A stretch of DNA of 64,000 nucleotides. It comes from Phaeobacter sp. B1627 (GTDB lineage Bacteria; Pseudomonadota; Alphaproteobacteria; Rhodobacterales; Rhodobacteraceae). Position 1 is the stretch's first letter, and each line of letters begins with the position of its first letter. The notes beneath the pieces are model-generated. The model worked only from the letters and a program-made list of their open reading frames with translations, searched no databases and had not been told where the DNA came from. This document shows positions 19,300 to 28,837 of this stretch, piece after piece. A program made the translations under genes and the position numbers. The stretch covers positions 17,696 through 81,695 of the forward strand of contig NZ_VCNK01000029.1 in assembly GCF_006265095.1 (NCBI RefSeq), in the 5' to 3' direction.

Positions 19300-21642
19300 T
19301 CACGCGCCGTAGGGGATCCAGATCGTTTTGATGTCGGTGGCCGCCTGCAGGAACTGTCTGCTCTGGTCTCGGCTCCAGTCAAAGGCAGTGCCGTAGTTGA
19401 CCCAGGTCCGTTTGAGGTTGCCGGCCGAGGCCGTTTCGATCGCTTCGGACAGGTCGCTTGAGGAAAAGCTCCAGACCGCATCGAGGTTCAGGTGCTTTGC
19501 CATCGTGTCGCCCAGATCTTTGTGGCTGCCGGTCAGGATGTTGACCACGCCCGCCGGCACGTCAGAGGTGTCCAGCACCTGGTACAGATCGGTGGCGGCC
19601 AGCGGAAAGGCCTCGGATGCGGCCAGAATCACCCGGTTGCCCATCGCCAGTGCCGGTGCCATCGCCGAGATCAGGCCCAGCAGAGGGGCGTCGTCGGCGC
19701 AGAGAATGCCGATGGTCCCCACCGGTTCTTTCATTCCCAGCGCAACCCCCCGGATCGGAACGCCATGGGCGAGGCCGTCGTATTTGTCGGCCCAGGCCGC
19801 GGCGGAAAACAGGCGCTGGAGCGAGGCCTCGACCTCTGCGGCGCCGGTCTTTTTGCCGGTCATGCTGTCGATACGATTGGCAAATTCGCTGGCGCGCGCC
19901 GCCAGGTTTTCGGCCAGATAGTACAGGATCTGCGCCCGCAGATGGCCAGTGGTGGCAGACCAGGCCTTGGCTCCGGCGGCGGCCTCGACGGCGTTTCGCA
20001 CGTCCTTGCGGCTGCCCAGTCCGACCTGTCCCAGCAGATCGCCTTTGGCGCTATAGACGGCTTTGACGTAGCCGCTGTCGGGCCGGGCCTGTTTGCCGCC
20101 GATATACATTTTTGCGGTGCGGTCGATGCCTGTCGGCGCTGCGGGGCTGTCGGCGGCGTCAAAGGCTGCCACGGGCGCCAGCGGCTTGGGCGAGGTTTTG
20201 GGTTTCGTGTAGGCCATCAGCCCTTCGACGCCGCCCTCACGGCCAAAGCCGCTCTCGCGCTTGCCGCCAAACGGGGCGGCCGCGTCGAACATATTGGTGC
20301 CATTGACCCAGACCACCCCGGCGACCAGTTTCGGCGCCACGTCCAGCGCCAGATTGATGTTTTCGGTCCAGAGCGTCGCGGCCAGCCCGTAGCGGGTGTT
20401 GTTGGCCAGCTCCAGTGCCTCGGCGGGGGTGCGGAAGGTGGTGGAGACCAGAACGGGGCCGAAGATCTCCTCCTGCATCAGGGGATCTGCCGGTGACAGG
20501 CCTTCGATCAGGGTGGGCGGGAAGAAACAGCCTGCTGCGGGCAGGTCTACTGCGGCCTGATGCACGGTGCCGTCTGGCGCGCTGGCAACCAGCTTTGAAA
20601 TCTGGGCGTGCTGCACCGGATCCACCACGGCACCTACATCGATGCATTTATCGAGCGGATCCCCAAGGCGAAGGGTCTTCATCCGATTGCGCAGTTTCAG
20701 GTGAAAGGTCTCGGATATGCTTTCCTGCACCAGCAGGCGGGAGCCGGCACAGCAGACCTGGCCCTGATTGAACCAGATCGCATCCACGAGACCCTCGATC
20801 GCGGAGTCCAGATCGGCATCGTCGAACACGATGTAGGGGCTCTTGCCGCCCAGTTCGAGCGTCAGCGCCTTGCCGGTGCCTGCGGTGGCTGTGCGGATGC
20901 GCTTGCCCACCTCGGTGGAGCCGGTGAAGGCGATCTTGTCCACCTTGGCGTTGACGATCATCTCGCCGACGGCACCATCGCCGGTCACGATGTTCACCAC
21001 GCCCTTGGGCAGGCCGGCCTGGCGGCAGATATCGGCAAACAACAGCGCGGTGAGCGAGGTGTATTCCGCCGGTTTCAGCACCACCGTATTGCCCATCGCC
21101 AGAGCGGGCGCGACCTTCCACGCCAGCATCAGCAGCGGAAAATTCCACGGGATGATCTGGCCACAGACGCCATGGGCCTCGCGGTCCGGCATCTCATCCG
21201 CCATCAGCTGCGCATGACCCGCGTGATGATAGAAATGACGCTGCGCGAGAGGGATGTCGATGTCGCGGCTTTCCCGGATCGGTTTGCCATTGTCGAGCGT
21301 TTCCAACACGGCGAAGAGTCGGCTGTGCTTCTGGAGCAACCGCGCGATCGCATAGAGATACATGGCGCGGCTGGACCCGCCCATCGCCGCCCAGCCGGGC
21401 TGCGCCTTGCGGGCCGATGTCACTGCCGCATCGACATCGTCCTGGGTTGCCTGGGTCAGTTCCGCCAGCACTTCGCCCGTGGCCGGGTTCCTGCTCTCGA
21501 AACCGGTGCCGGGTGCGGTGTATGCGCCGTTGATGAAATGGCCGAACCGGCTGCCCTGATCGACCAGCCAGGCAAAGGCGTCGGCGGCGCTTTCGGGGGC
21601 GGGGCCATAGTCCATGGTTTCGAATATCTCTTTGATTGTCAT
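19300..21642 (-). CDS. Two-domain aldehyde dehydrogenase, ALDH16 type
   Basis: 780 residues, far longer than a normal ALDH (about 490). Residues 30-500 form a complete catalytic unit: PWNFP (Asn167), LELGGK (Glu263) and FNQGQVCCAGSR with the nucleophile at Cys297. Residues about 510-780 are a second, shortened ALDH-like domain (MYIGGKQARPDSGYVKAVYS onward) lacking the catalytic Cys and Glu. This architecture is that of ALDH16; a bacterial member from the roseobacter Loktanella is known to be an active enzyme with this layout. It starts 10 bp after deoC, so acetaldehyde released by DeoC is the likely substrate, giving acetate with NAD+. Confidence 0.9.
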   Translation of the reverse strand: MTIKEIFETMDYGPAPESAADAFAWLVDQGSRFGHFINGAYTAPGTGFESRNPATGEVLAELTQATQDDVDAAVTSARKAQPGWAAMGGSSRAMYLYAIARLLQKHSRLFAVLETLDNGKPIRESRDIDIPLAQRHFYHHAGHAQLMADEMPDREAHGVCGQIIPWNFPLLMLAWKVAPALAMGNTVVLKPAEYTSLTALLFADICRQAGLPKGVVNIVTGDGAVGEMIVNAKVDKIAFTGSTEVGKRIRTATAGTGKALTLELGGKSPYIVFDDADLDSAIEGLVDAIWFNQGQVCCAGSRLLVQESISETFHLKLRNRMKTLRLGDPLDKCIDVGAVVDPVQHAQISKLVASAPDGTVHQAAVDLPAAGCFFPPTLIEGLSPADPLMQEEIFGPVLVSTTFRTPAEALELANNTRYGLAATLWTENINLALDVAPKLVAGVVWVNGTNMFDAAAPFGGKRESGFGREGGVEGLMAYTKPKTSPKPLAPVAAFDAADSPAAPTGIDRTAKMYIGGKQARPDSGYVKAVYSAKGDLLGQVGLGSRKDVRNAVEAAAGAKAWSATTGHLRAQILYYLAENLAARASEFANRIDSMTGKKTGAAEVEASLQRLFSAAAWADKYDGLAHGVPIRGVALGMKEPVGTIGILCADDAPLLGLISAMAPALAMGNRVILAASEAFPLAATDLYQVLDTSDVPAGVVNILTGSHKDLGDTMAKHLNLDAVWSFSSSDLSEAIETASAGNLKRTWVNYGTAFDWSRDQSRQFLQAATDIKTIWIPYGA

Positions 21643-21652
21643 CTGGATGTCC

Positions 21653-22681
21653 TTACGCCATCGGGTGGCGGTAGCCGGCGGAATAGGCGCCGGTCACATG
21701 ATGTTCGAGCTGGCGTTCGATATCGCCCAGCAGGGACGAGGCGCCAAAGCGGAACAGGTCGGGCTGCAGCCAGCGGTGGCCGAGTTCCTCTTTCATCAGG
21801 CTGAGGTAGACGAGCGCGTCCTTTGCCTTGGAGATGCCGCCTGCGGGCTTGTAGCCGACGTGAAAGCCGGTGCGGTCAAAATAGTCGCGGATGGCGCGGA
21901 TCATCACCAGCGAGACGGGCAGGGTCGCATTGACGCTTTCCTTGCCGGTCGAGGTCTTGATGAAATCGGCCCCCGCCATCATGCAGATCATCGAGGCGCG
22001 GGCGACATTGCGCAGGGTGCCCAGCTCGCCCGTGGCGAGGATCGCCTTGACATGGGCCTCGCCGCAGGCCGCGCGGAAGGTTTTCATCTCGTCATAGAGC
22101 GCCTGCCAGTTGCCGCTGAGCACATGCCGGCGCGAGATCACGATATCGATCTCGCGGGCGCCGGCGCGGACGCTTTCGCGGATTTCCTCGACCCTGAGGT
22201 GAAAGGGCGAAAGGCCAGCCGGAAAACCGGTGGAGACGGCCGCGACGGGGATATCCGTTCCCTGCAGCGCGCGTACGGCGGCGGGGATCATGTCGTGATA
22301 GACGCAGACGGCGCCCGTGGTGATCTCTTCCATGCCGAGTGCTGCCAGAATATCGGCCCGCACCGGCTGACGCGCCTTGGCACAAAGACGGGCCACGCGG
22401 GCCTCGGTGTCATCGCCAGCCAGCGTGGTCAGATCGATGCAGGAAATCGCCTTCAGCAGCCAGGCCGCCTGGTGGTCTTTTTTGACGGAGCGGCGCCCGG
22501 GCAGGCTGGCACAGCGCCGCTCGATGGCCGAGGTATTGGCCTCGATGCCCAGAGCCCAGTCCAGATCCAGGTCCATGCCGGGGTTGCGGGGCAGGCTGCC
22601 ATGGGCGTGGCCCGCCTGTGCCGGGTCGGCAGGGGATTTGGCGGACGCTTGCGCGGCCTTGTCTGCGATTTGGCTGTCCAT
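21653..22681 (-). CDS. deoC: Deoxyribose-phosphate aldolase
   Basis: 342 residues, the longer eukaryote-like DERA form (bacterial short forms are about 220-260). Cleaves 2-deoxyribose-5-phosphate to glyceraldehyde-3-phosphate and acetaldehyde. The Schiff-base lysine is Lys242 in DFIKTSTGKES. VKAILATGELG and GYKPAGGISKAKDAL carry the other active-site residues. The first 60 residues are an extra, low-conservation segment. It forms an operon with the ALDH16 gene; together they salvage carbon from deoxynucleosides. Two inverted repeats upstream are candidate repressor sites. Confidence 0.95.
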   Translation of the reverse strand: MDSQIADKAAQASAKSPADPAQAGHAHGSLPRNPGMDLDLDWALGIEANTSAIERRCASLPGRRSVKKDHQAAWLLKAISCIDLTTLAGDDTEARVARLCAKARQPVRADILAALGMEEITTGAVCVYHDMIPAAVRALQGTDIPVAAVSTGFPAGLSPFHLRVEEIRESVRAGAREIDIVISRRHVLSGNWQALYDEMKTFRAACGEAHVKAILATGELGTLRNVARASMICMMAGADFIKTSTGKESVNATLPVSLVMIRAIRDYFDRTGFHVGYKPAGGISKAKDALVYLSLMKEELGHRWLQPDLFRFGASSLLGDIERQLEHHVTGAYSAGYRHPMA

Positions 22682-22698
22682 GTGCGGGAGTCCTCGAT

Positions 22699-22788
22699 CG
22701 ATTTGACATCAAAATCGCATGCCGACCCCCATTTGTGCAAGCGTTCGCTCGGGATTTGGGCGTGTATTTTGACCAAAAGGACAAAATA
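22699..22788 (-). promoter_or_regulatory. Two inverted repeats upstream of deoC (candidate operators)
   Basis: CGATTT-N7-AAATCG at 22699-22717 and TATTTTG-N10-CAAAATA at 22765-22788 lie in the AT-rich divergent region between deoC and sitA. Their position suggests control of the deo operon by a DeoR- or LacI-type repressor. The regulator itself is not in the window. Confidence 0.45.
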
Positions 22789-22799
22789 TCCACATTCAT

Positions 22800-22845
22800 T
22801 GCGAATAATTCTCATTTTCATTGACGAAGTTGCGAACCGTTCTCA
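22800..22845 (+). promoter_or_regulatory. Tandem Fur/Mur-like 7-1-7 palindromes upstream of sitA
   Basis: TGCGAAT-A-ATTCTCA (22800-22814) and TGCGAAC-C-GTTCTCA (22831-22845) have centres 31 bp apart. The inner bases change together (AAT/ATT, AAC/GTT) while the outer bases are kept. This matches the 7-1-7 layout of Fur-superfamily operators. Mn-responsive Mur/Fur control of sitABCD is known in alphaproteobacteria. Confidence 0.7.
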
Positions 22846-22892
22846 TATCTATGGGTGTGGAATGAAGCTGCTGCGATCAGGGAGCGCGCTGA

Positions 22893-23858
22893 ATGCTGAA
22901 CCGACGTCATACTCTTTTGGGCCTTGGTGCCGTTGCGACACTGGCGGCCGCGTCGCCCCTGGCTGCGGCGGAGGGGCCGCTGCGGATCGTGGCCACCACC
23001 GGCATGATCGCGGACGCCGCGCGCCAGATTGGTGGCGCGGAGGTCGCGGTGACGGCCTTGATGGGGCCGGGGGTGGACCCGCATGCCTACCGCCAGACCC
23101 GCACGGATATTGCCGCGATGACCCGCGCCGATCTGACCCTGTGGCACGGGCTCTATCTTGAGGCGCAGATGGAGGATTTCTTCCACGCGCTGGCCCGGAA
23201 ACGGACCGTGGTCGCGGTGGCGGAGGCGACCCCCAAGGCCCTGCTGCGCAGCCACGATGACTATGCCGACAAATATGATCCCCACCTCTGGATGAGTCCC
23301 GAGCTGTGGAAATACGTCGTGCAGGAGGTCGCCCGCGCCCTGACGCAGGCCCGCCCGGAGGCGGAGGCGGTCTTTGCGGCAAATCTGGCGCGCCATCTGG
23401 GCGAGTTGGACCGGCTGTCTGCCTATGGTCGTCGCAGTGTCGCGGGTGTGCCTGAGGCGAAGCGCGTGCTGGTGACCGCCCATGATGCCTTTGGCTACTT
23501 CGGGCGGGACTATGGTTTTGACGTGCTCGGCATCCAGGGGATTTCGACGCAGTCCGAGGCGGGGCTGAACCGGATCAGTGGGCTGGTGGATACGCTGGTG
23601 GAGCGCGGGATCACTGCGGTCTTTGTCGAGACATCCGTGGCGGACCGGTCGATGCGGGCCCTGATCGAGGGGGCCGCGGCGCGGGGACATGAGGTCGTGA
23701 TCGGGGGCGAGTTGTTTTCGGACGCGATGGGCGATGACGGCACCTATGAGGCGACCTACGTCGGTATGCTGGACCACAACTTCACCACCATTGCCGGAGC
23801 GCTGGGCGCGGATGTGCCGGCGGGCGGCATGGATGGCACCCTCGGGGCAGGACACTGA
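22893..23858 (+). CDS. sitA: Metal ABC transporter substrate-binding protein (SitA/MntA type)
   Basis: 321 residues with a signal peptide (LGLGAVATLAAASPLAAA). Cluster A-I (ZnuA-like) periplasmic binding protein for Mn2+, with Fe2+ or Zn2+ possible. Likely ligands are His in GVDPHAYRQT, His in YDPHLWMS, Glu in AVFVETSVADRS and Asp in GGELFSDAMG; the His-His-Glu-Asp set is typical of Mn-type proteins. It lacks the His-rich loop of zinc-specific ZnuA, which supports Mn. First gene of the sitABCD operon behind two Fur/Mur-like sites. Confidence 0.93.
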   Translation: MLNRRHTLLGLGAVATLAAASPLAAAEGPLRIVATTGMIADAARQIGGAEVAVTALMGPGVDPHAYRQTRTDIAAMTRADLTLWHGLYLEAQMEDFFHALARKRTVVAVAEATPKALLRSHDDYADKYDPHLWMSPELWKYVVQEVARALTQARPEAEAVFAANLARHLGELDRLSAYGRRSVAGVPEAKRVLVTAHDAFGYFGRDYGFDVLGIQGISTQSEAGLNRISGLVDTLVERGITAVFVETSVADRSMRALIEGAAARGHEVVIGGELFSDAMGDDGTYEATYVGMLDHNFTTIAGALGADVPAGGMDGTLGAGH

Positions 23859-23860
23859 GT

Positions 23861-24664
23861 ATGCAACTTTCGCTGGCGAAACAGAGCAAGCAGACCGCAG
23901 AGGAGGCAGCGCAGGCGACCAGCCCTTTGGCCATTCGCGGGCTGACCGTCAGCTACGGTGAAAAGCCGGCGGTGTTTTCCGTCGATATGACCGTGATGCC
24001 GGGGCAGATGACCGCCATCATCGGGCCAAATGGTGCCGGGAAATCCACCATGCTCAAGGCTGCGCTGGGGATCGTCGCGCCGGTCTCGGGGCGGGTGCAG
24101 GTCTTCGGCCGTCCGCTGGATCATCAGCGGGGCCGGGTGGCCTATGTCCCGCAACGCGCCTCTGTGGATTGGGATTTCCCCACGCGCGTTATCGACGTGG
24201 TCATGATGGGACTGTACCGGGATCTTGGCCTGCTCGGACGGATCCGCGCCAGTCACCGCCGGATCGCACGTGACTGCCTTGATCGTGTCGGCATGGGCGA
24301 GTTCGCGGGTCGCCAGATCGGGCAATTGTCCGGCGGTCAGCAGCAACGGGTCTTTCTCGCCCGGGCCCTGGCGCAGGGCGCCGATCTCTATCTTCTGGAT
24401 GAGCCTTTTGCCGGCGTCGATGCCGCAACAGAGAAGGCTATCATTGGGGTTCTGAAGATGCTGCGGGCCGAGGGAAAGACGGTGGTGGTGGTGCATCATG
24501 ACCTGGCCACCGTGCGGGATTATTTCGACAATGTCTTTCTGATCAACACCCGCAAGGTGGCCGAGGGCCCGGTGGAGACGGCCTTCACCGCCGAGACATT
24601 GCAGGCCGCATATGGGGGTCGCCTCGCCACCGCCCAAATCGATCAGATCGCGACCTCTGCATGA
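23861..24664 (+). CDS. sitB: Metal ABC transporter ATP-binding protein
   Basis: 267 residues. Walker A GPNGAGKSTM, signature LSGGQQQRVFLARAL, Walker B LYLLDEPFAGVD and the switch His in VVVHHDLAT. An N-terminal extension of about 22 residues precedes the ATPase fold. It starts 2 bp after sitA and its stop overlaps the sitC start (ATGA), so the genes are translationally coupled. Energises Mn/Fe/Zn import with SitA, SitC and SitD. Confidence 0.95.
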   Translation: MQLSLAKQSKQTAEEAAQATSPLAIRGLTVSYGEKPAVFSVDMTVMPGQMTAIIGPNGAGKSTMLKAALGIVAPVSGRVQVFGRPLDHQRGRVAYVPQRASVDWDFPTRVIDVVMMGLYRDLGLLGRIRASHRRIARDCLDRVGMGEFAGRQIGQLSGGQQQRVFLARALAQGADLYLLDEPFAGVDAATEKAIIGVLKMLRAEGKTVVVVHHDLATVRDYFDNVFLINTRKVAEGPVETAFTAETLQAAYGGRLATAQIDQIATSA

Positions 24665-25869
24665 TGTCCACGCTGATCGACGCGCTCCTGCTGCAAATGG
24701 GATATAACGCCACGCTGGTGGCGGTGGGCGCCGCTTTGCTGGGCGCGGCGTCGGGCATCACCGGGACATTTCTGTTCCTGCGCAAGCGGGCGCTGGTGTC
24801 GGATGCGGTCAGCCACGCAACGCTGCCCGGTGTCTGCGTTGCCTTCCTGATCCTGGTCGGCCTTGGCGGCGATGGCCGCAACCTGGCGGCGCTGCTGCTG
24901 GGGTCGGCGCTCTCGGCGGGGCTCGGGCTGTGGTGCATGAACTGGCTGACCCGCAACACCCGACTGGCCGAGGATGCGGCCATCGGCGCAGTTCTGTCGG
25001 TCTTTTTCGGATTTGGCATCGTGTTGCTGACCGTCATTCAGACGCTGGGCGTTGGGCGGCAGGCGGGGCTGGAGGGGTTTTTGCTCGGCTCGACGGCGGG
25101 CATGCTCTATGCGGATGCGCTGGTGATCGCCACGGGCGGAGCGGCGGTGCTGATCCTGATCCTGCTGGCGCGGCGTCCGATGACCATGGTGGCCTTCGAC
25201 CCGGAGTATGCCGCAGCGCGCGGTCTGCCGGTCGGCAGGATCGACATGCTGATGATGGGGCTGGTGATGGCGGTGACCGTCGTCGGGCTGAAGGTGGTCG
25301 GGCTGATCCTGATCGTGGCCCTGCTGATCATTCCGCCGGTCACTGCCCGGTTCTGGACCGAGCGGGCCGATCAGGTGGTCATCCTGTCCGGAGTGCTGGG
25401 GGCGGTCGCGGCCTATCTGGGGGCGGCCTTGTCGGCCTCGGCCCCGAATTTGCCAACCGGGCCGATTATCGTCCTGATGAGTTTTGCCCTGTTTGCGCTG
25501 TCCCTTCTGATTGCCCCGAACCGGGGCGTGCTGGCGGCGGTGCGACGCCACCGCCGGTTCCAGAAACGGGTGCATTTGCGGCAGGGTTTGCTGGCGCTGG
25601 CCCAGGATCAGATCATCTACGAGCCCCTGACCCTGCGGTTGCTGGCCCAGTCCGGGTTCGCGCGTGCAGACGGGGTTGCCACGCAGTCTGGCCGACGGCG
25701 CGCGGCCAAGGCCCTGCGGGACGAGATGCGCTGGGACATCCTGCGCCGCGATCAGGCACAGGAGGCTGCAGCGGCGCTGTATGACGGGTTGCGTGAGATC
25801 GAGACCGTACTGACGCCGGATCAGATTGCAGCAATTGACCGCAAAATCGGCAGCCCAAGGGAGGTCTGA
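24661..25869 (+). CDS. sitC: Metal ABC transporter permease with C-terminal extension
   Basis: 402 residues. The first about 285 are an ABC-3 permease with 8-9 membrane helices (FLFLRKRALVSDAVSHATLPG is the family start, VVGLKVVGLILIVALLIIPP the conserved core). The remaining about 115 residues are soluble, basic and helical (RRHRRFQKRVHLRQGLLALA onward). They resemble the winged-helix-like tails of some MntB/SitC permeases. The start overlaps sitB as ATGA. Confidence 0.93.
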   Translation: MMSTLIDALLLQMGYNATLVAVGAALLGAASGITGTFLFLRKRALVSDAVSHATLPGVCVAFLILVGLGGDGRNLAALLLGSALSAGLGLWCMNWLTRNTRLAEDAAIGAVLSVFFGFGIVLLTVIQTLGVGRQAGLEGFLLGSTAGMLYADALVIATGGAAVLILILLARRPMTMVAFDPEYAAARGLPVGRIDMLMMGLVMAVTVVGLKVVGLILIVALLIIPPVTARFWTERADQVVILSGVLGAVAAYLGAALSASAPNLPTGPIIVLMSFALFALSLLIAPNRGVLAAVRRHRRFQKRVHLRQGLLALAQDQIIYEPLTLRLLAQSGFARADGVATQSGRRRAAKALRDEMRWDILRRDQAQEAAAALYDGLREIETVLTPDQIAAIDRKIGSPREV

Positions 25870-25872
25870 ACA

Positions 25873-26799
25873 ATGGGAAGCGAATTTGTCACCCTGTCCC
25901 TGACGCCCCTGCTGATCGGGATCTTTGCAGCGGTGGCCTGCGCCCTGCCGGGGAATTTCCTGCTGCTGCGCAAGCAGGCCCTGATCGGAGACGCAATCAG
26001 CCATGTGGCCCTGCCGGGGATCGTTGTGGCGTTTTTGGTGACGGGGGCGATTTCCACCTGGCCGATGATGCTGGGCGCGGCGGGGGCCGCCTGTGTCGCC
26101 GTGGTCATGATCGAAGGCATCCGCCGATTGGGGCGGATTGAACCGGGCGCGGCGATGGGCGTGGTGTTCACCACCTTGTTTGCCGCCGGGGTGCTGCTGT
26201 TGGAGCAGAGCGATACATCGTCGGTGCATCTGGACGTGGAGCACGCGCTCTATGGCAACCTCGAAAGCCTGATCTGGCTCGACGGCACCGGCTGGGGCTC
26301 GCTTGCGGACCCGGAGGCGCTGGCCTATCTGCCGGTGGAGCTGCCGCGCATGGCGGCGACGCTGGTGGTGGTCGTGGGCTTCATTGCGCTGTTTTGGCGC
26401 CCCCTGACCATCGCGACCTTTGACGAGGGGTTTGCCCGCACGTTGGGCATGCGCACGGATCTTCTGGGGCTGGCGCTGGTCCTCATCGCCGCGATTTCGG
26501 CAGTTGCGGCCTTTGATGCGGTGGGCTCGATCATCGTCATTGCCATGTTCATCTGCCCGCCCGCGGCCGCCCGGATGATGACCAACCGGCTGGACGTGCA
26601 GGTCGGCTGGAGCATCGTGTTTGCCACGCTGGCCGCGGTGGTCGGATATGTGCTGGCGGGCTATGGTCCGCTGTGGATCGGGATGGCCGACGCGGTGAGC
26701 GCGGCCGGAATGATCGCGACCATCTCTGGTTTGATCCTTGCGATTGCTGCGCTATTCGGCCCCTGTCGGTCGCGCGCAGGCGCCCCGTCAGGCGTGTAG
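25873..26799 (+). CDS. sitD: Metal ABC transporter permease (second subunit)
   Basis: 308 residues, ABC-3 family with about 8 membrane segments. [19 protein letters not shown] matches the equivalent stretch of SitC, and [21 protein letters not shown] is the conserved late helix. It starts 3 bp after sitC. Having two different permeases means a heterodimeric channel, as in Salmonella SitCD. Last gene of the operon. Confidence 0.95.
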   Translation: MGSEFVTLSLTPLLIGIFAAVACALPGNFLLLRKQALIGDAISHVALPGIVVAFLVTGAISTWPMMLGAAGAACVAVVMIEGIRRLGRIEPGAAMGVVFTTLFAAGVLLLEQSDTSSVHLDVEHALYGNLESLIWLDGTGWGSLADPEALAYLPVELPRMAATLVVVVGFIALFWRPLTIATFDEGFARTLGMRTDLLGLALVLIAAISAVAAFDAVGSIIVIAMFICPPAAARMMTNRLDVQVGWSIVFATLAAVVGYVLAGYGPLWIGMADAVSAAGMIATISGLILAIAALFGPCRSRAGAPSGV

Positions 26800-26823
26800 C
26801 GCGCCTCTGGCCGCCCCTGTATT

Positions 26824-26843
26824 CCGGCCGTTGCGCAGGCCGG
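26824..26843. other. GC hairpin after sitD
   Basis: CCGGCC-GTTGCGCA-GGCCGG follows the sitD stop by 24 bp. No T-tract on either strand, so it is a weak terminator candidate at best. GTATTCCGG occurs twice around it (26819 and 26851). Confidence 0.4.
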
Positions 26844-26899
26844 ATAGAGCGCGTATTCCGGGTGGCAGAATCGCAATGGTGCATGCTAAATATAGCGGT

Positions 26900-28825
26900 A
26901 TGACATTCCCCGACCCCCAAATCAGCGAAACCCTGCCGAATCCCGCGCGTCCTGTGATCCGGCAGCTTGATGACAGTGCGATCAACCGTATTGCCGCAGG
27001 CGAAGTGGTGGAGCGCCCTGCCTCGGCCGTGAAAGAGCTGGTCGAAAATGCCATCGACGCCGGGGCCAGCCGTATCACTGTGGAAATTGCGGATGGTGGC
27101 AAGACGCTGATCCGGGTCACCGACAACGGCTGCGGCATGTCGCCTGCGGATCTGCCACTGGCCCTGTCCCGGCATGCGACCTCGAAGATTGACGGCTCCG
27201 ACCTTCTGAACATCCACACCTTCGGGTTCCGGGGCGAGGCGCTGCCGTCGCTTGGCGCTGTCGGGCGGCTGATCATCACCAGTCGCGCCGAGGGTCATGA
27301 GGCGGCGCAGATCCGGGTCGCGGGCGGCGTGTTCGACCCGGTGAAACCCGCAGCCCTGCGCCAGGGCAGCATCGTCGAGCTGCGCGACCTGTTCTTTGCC
27401 ACCCCCGCACGGCTGAAGTTCATGCGCTCCGACCGGGCCGAGACGCAGGCGATTTCGGACACGGTCAAGCGGCTGGCCATGGCGGAGCCCTCGGTCGGTT
27501 TCACGCTGCGCGATGTATCGGGCGGCGGCGAGGGGCGGGTGAGTTTTCGCGCTGATCCGATGAGCGGCGACCTGTTCGATGCGCTACATGGCCGGCTGGC
27601 GCATGTGATCGGGCGTGAGTTTGCTGAAAACGCGCTGAAAATCGACGCGACCCGCGATGATATCCGCCTGTACGGCTATGCGGCGCTGCCGACCTATTCG
27701 CGGGGCGCGGCCGTCACCCAGTTTCTCTTCGTCAATACCCGCCCGGTGAAGGACAAGATGCTCACCGGCGCACTGCGGGCGGCCTATATGGACTTTCTCA
27801 GCCGCGACCGTCACCCGGCGGCGGCTTTGTTTCTCGACTGCGACCCCACGCTGGTTGATGTCAACGTACACCCGGCGAAATCCGAAGTCCGCTTTCGTGA
27901 CCCGGGTGTGGCGCGGGGTCTGATCGTATCTGCGCTGCGGCACAGTCTGGCCGAAGCCGGACACCGCGCGTCCTCGACCGTGGCCGGTGCCACCCTTGGT
28001 GCGATGCGGCCGGAACAGCCCTCGGCGACGGGTGCGCCCCGGGTCTACCAGATGGATCGGCCCTCGCTGGGCGCACGCAACGCCTCTTACGCGGCGCAAT
28101 CCCCGGGTCAGCCGTGGCCACAGGCCGTTGATGCGCCGCCATCGCCGGGCTTTGCGGAATTCGAAGGCGCCTTTAGCGGGCAGCTCGTTGAGGACCGCAG
28201 TCCGGCCCCGTCCCGGGATGAGGCCGCAGCAGATCACCCGACGGATCTGCCGCTGGGAGCGGCCCGGGGTCAGGTGCATGAAAACTACATCATCGCCCAG
28301 ACGCGGGACGGCATGGTCATCGTGGATCAGCACGCCGCCCACGAACGTCTGGTTTATGAAAAGCTCAAAGGCCAGATGGCCCAGAATGGCGTTGCGGCGC
28401 AGGCCCTGCTGATCCCGGAAATCGTGGAACTCTCGGAAACGGACTGCGCGCGTCTGCTGGAGGTCGCCGGGGAATTGGCGAAATTTGGCCTGGGGCTTGA
28501 GGCCTTCGGCGGAAATGCTGTGGCCGTGCGTGAAACCCCAGCAATTCTGGGGGAGGTCAATGCCGAAGCGATGATCAGGGACATTCTGGATGAGTTGGCG
28601 GACCAAGGAGAAAGCCAGCTGGTGCAGGCGCGGCTTGAGGCGATCCTCAGCCGGGTGGCCTGCCATGGCTCGATCCGGTCCGGACGACGGATGCGGGGCG
28701 AAGAGATGAACGCATTGTTGCGCGAAATGGAGGCGACGCCCCATTCCGGCCAGTGCAACCATGGCCGTCCCACCTATGTGGAACTGAAACTGTCCGACAT
28801 CGAACGTCTGTTCGGTCGGAGCTGA
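26900..28825 (+). CDS. mutL: DNA mismatch repair protein MutL
   Basis: 641 residues. Links MutS to downstream repair. The GHKL ATPase domain shows [34 protein letters not shown] and [13 protein letters not shown]. The dimerisation domain at the C-terminus has [18 protein letters not shown] and [12 protein letters not shown]; the DQHA...ER and ACH motifs suggest an endonuclease-type MutL. A Pro/Ala-rich linker lies at about 370-430. ATG at 26900 is chosen; an in-frame ATG eight codons earlier (26876) is possible. Confidence 0.97.
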   Translation: MTFPDPQISETLPNPARPVIRQLDDSAINRIAAGEVVERPASAVKELVENAIDAGASRITVEIADGGKTLIRVTDNGCGMSPADLPLALSRHATSKIDGSDLLNIHTFGFRGEALPSLGAVGRLIITSRAEGHEAAQIRVAGGVFDPVKPAALRQGSIVELRDLFFATPARLKFMRSDRAETQAISDTVKRLAMAEPSVGFTLRDVSGGGEGRVSFRADPMSGDLFDALHGRLAHVIGREFAENALKIDATRDDIRLYGYAALPTYSRGAAVTQFLFVNTRPVKDKMLTGALRAAYMDFLSRDRHPAAALFLDCDPTLVDVNVHPAKSEVRFRDPGVARGLIVSALRHSLAEAGHRASSTVAGATLGAMRPEQPSATGAPRVYQMDRPSLGARNASYAAQSPGQPWPQAVDAPPSPGFAEFEGAFSGQLVEDRSPAPSRDEAAADHPTDLPLGAARGQVHENYIIAQTRDGMVIVDQHAAHERLVYEKLKGQMAQNGVAAQALLIPEIVELSETDCARLLEVAGELAKFGLGLEAFGGNAVAVRETPAILGEVNAEAMIRDILDELADQGESQLVQARLEAILSRVACHGSIRSGRRMRGEEMNALLREMEATPHSGQCNHGRPTYVELKLSDIERLFGRS

Positions 28826-28837
28826 GGGGTTTTGCTG

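Noticed and set aside
24643..26244. 533-codon minus-strand frame opposite sitC/sitD
   Set aside because: Gln/His/Arg-rich antisense of membrane-protein codons; the sense frames are clear permeases.
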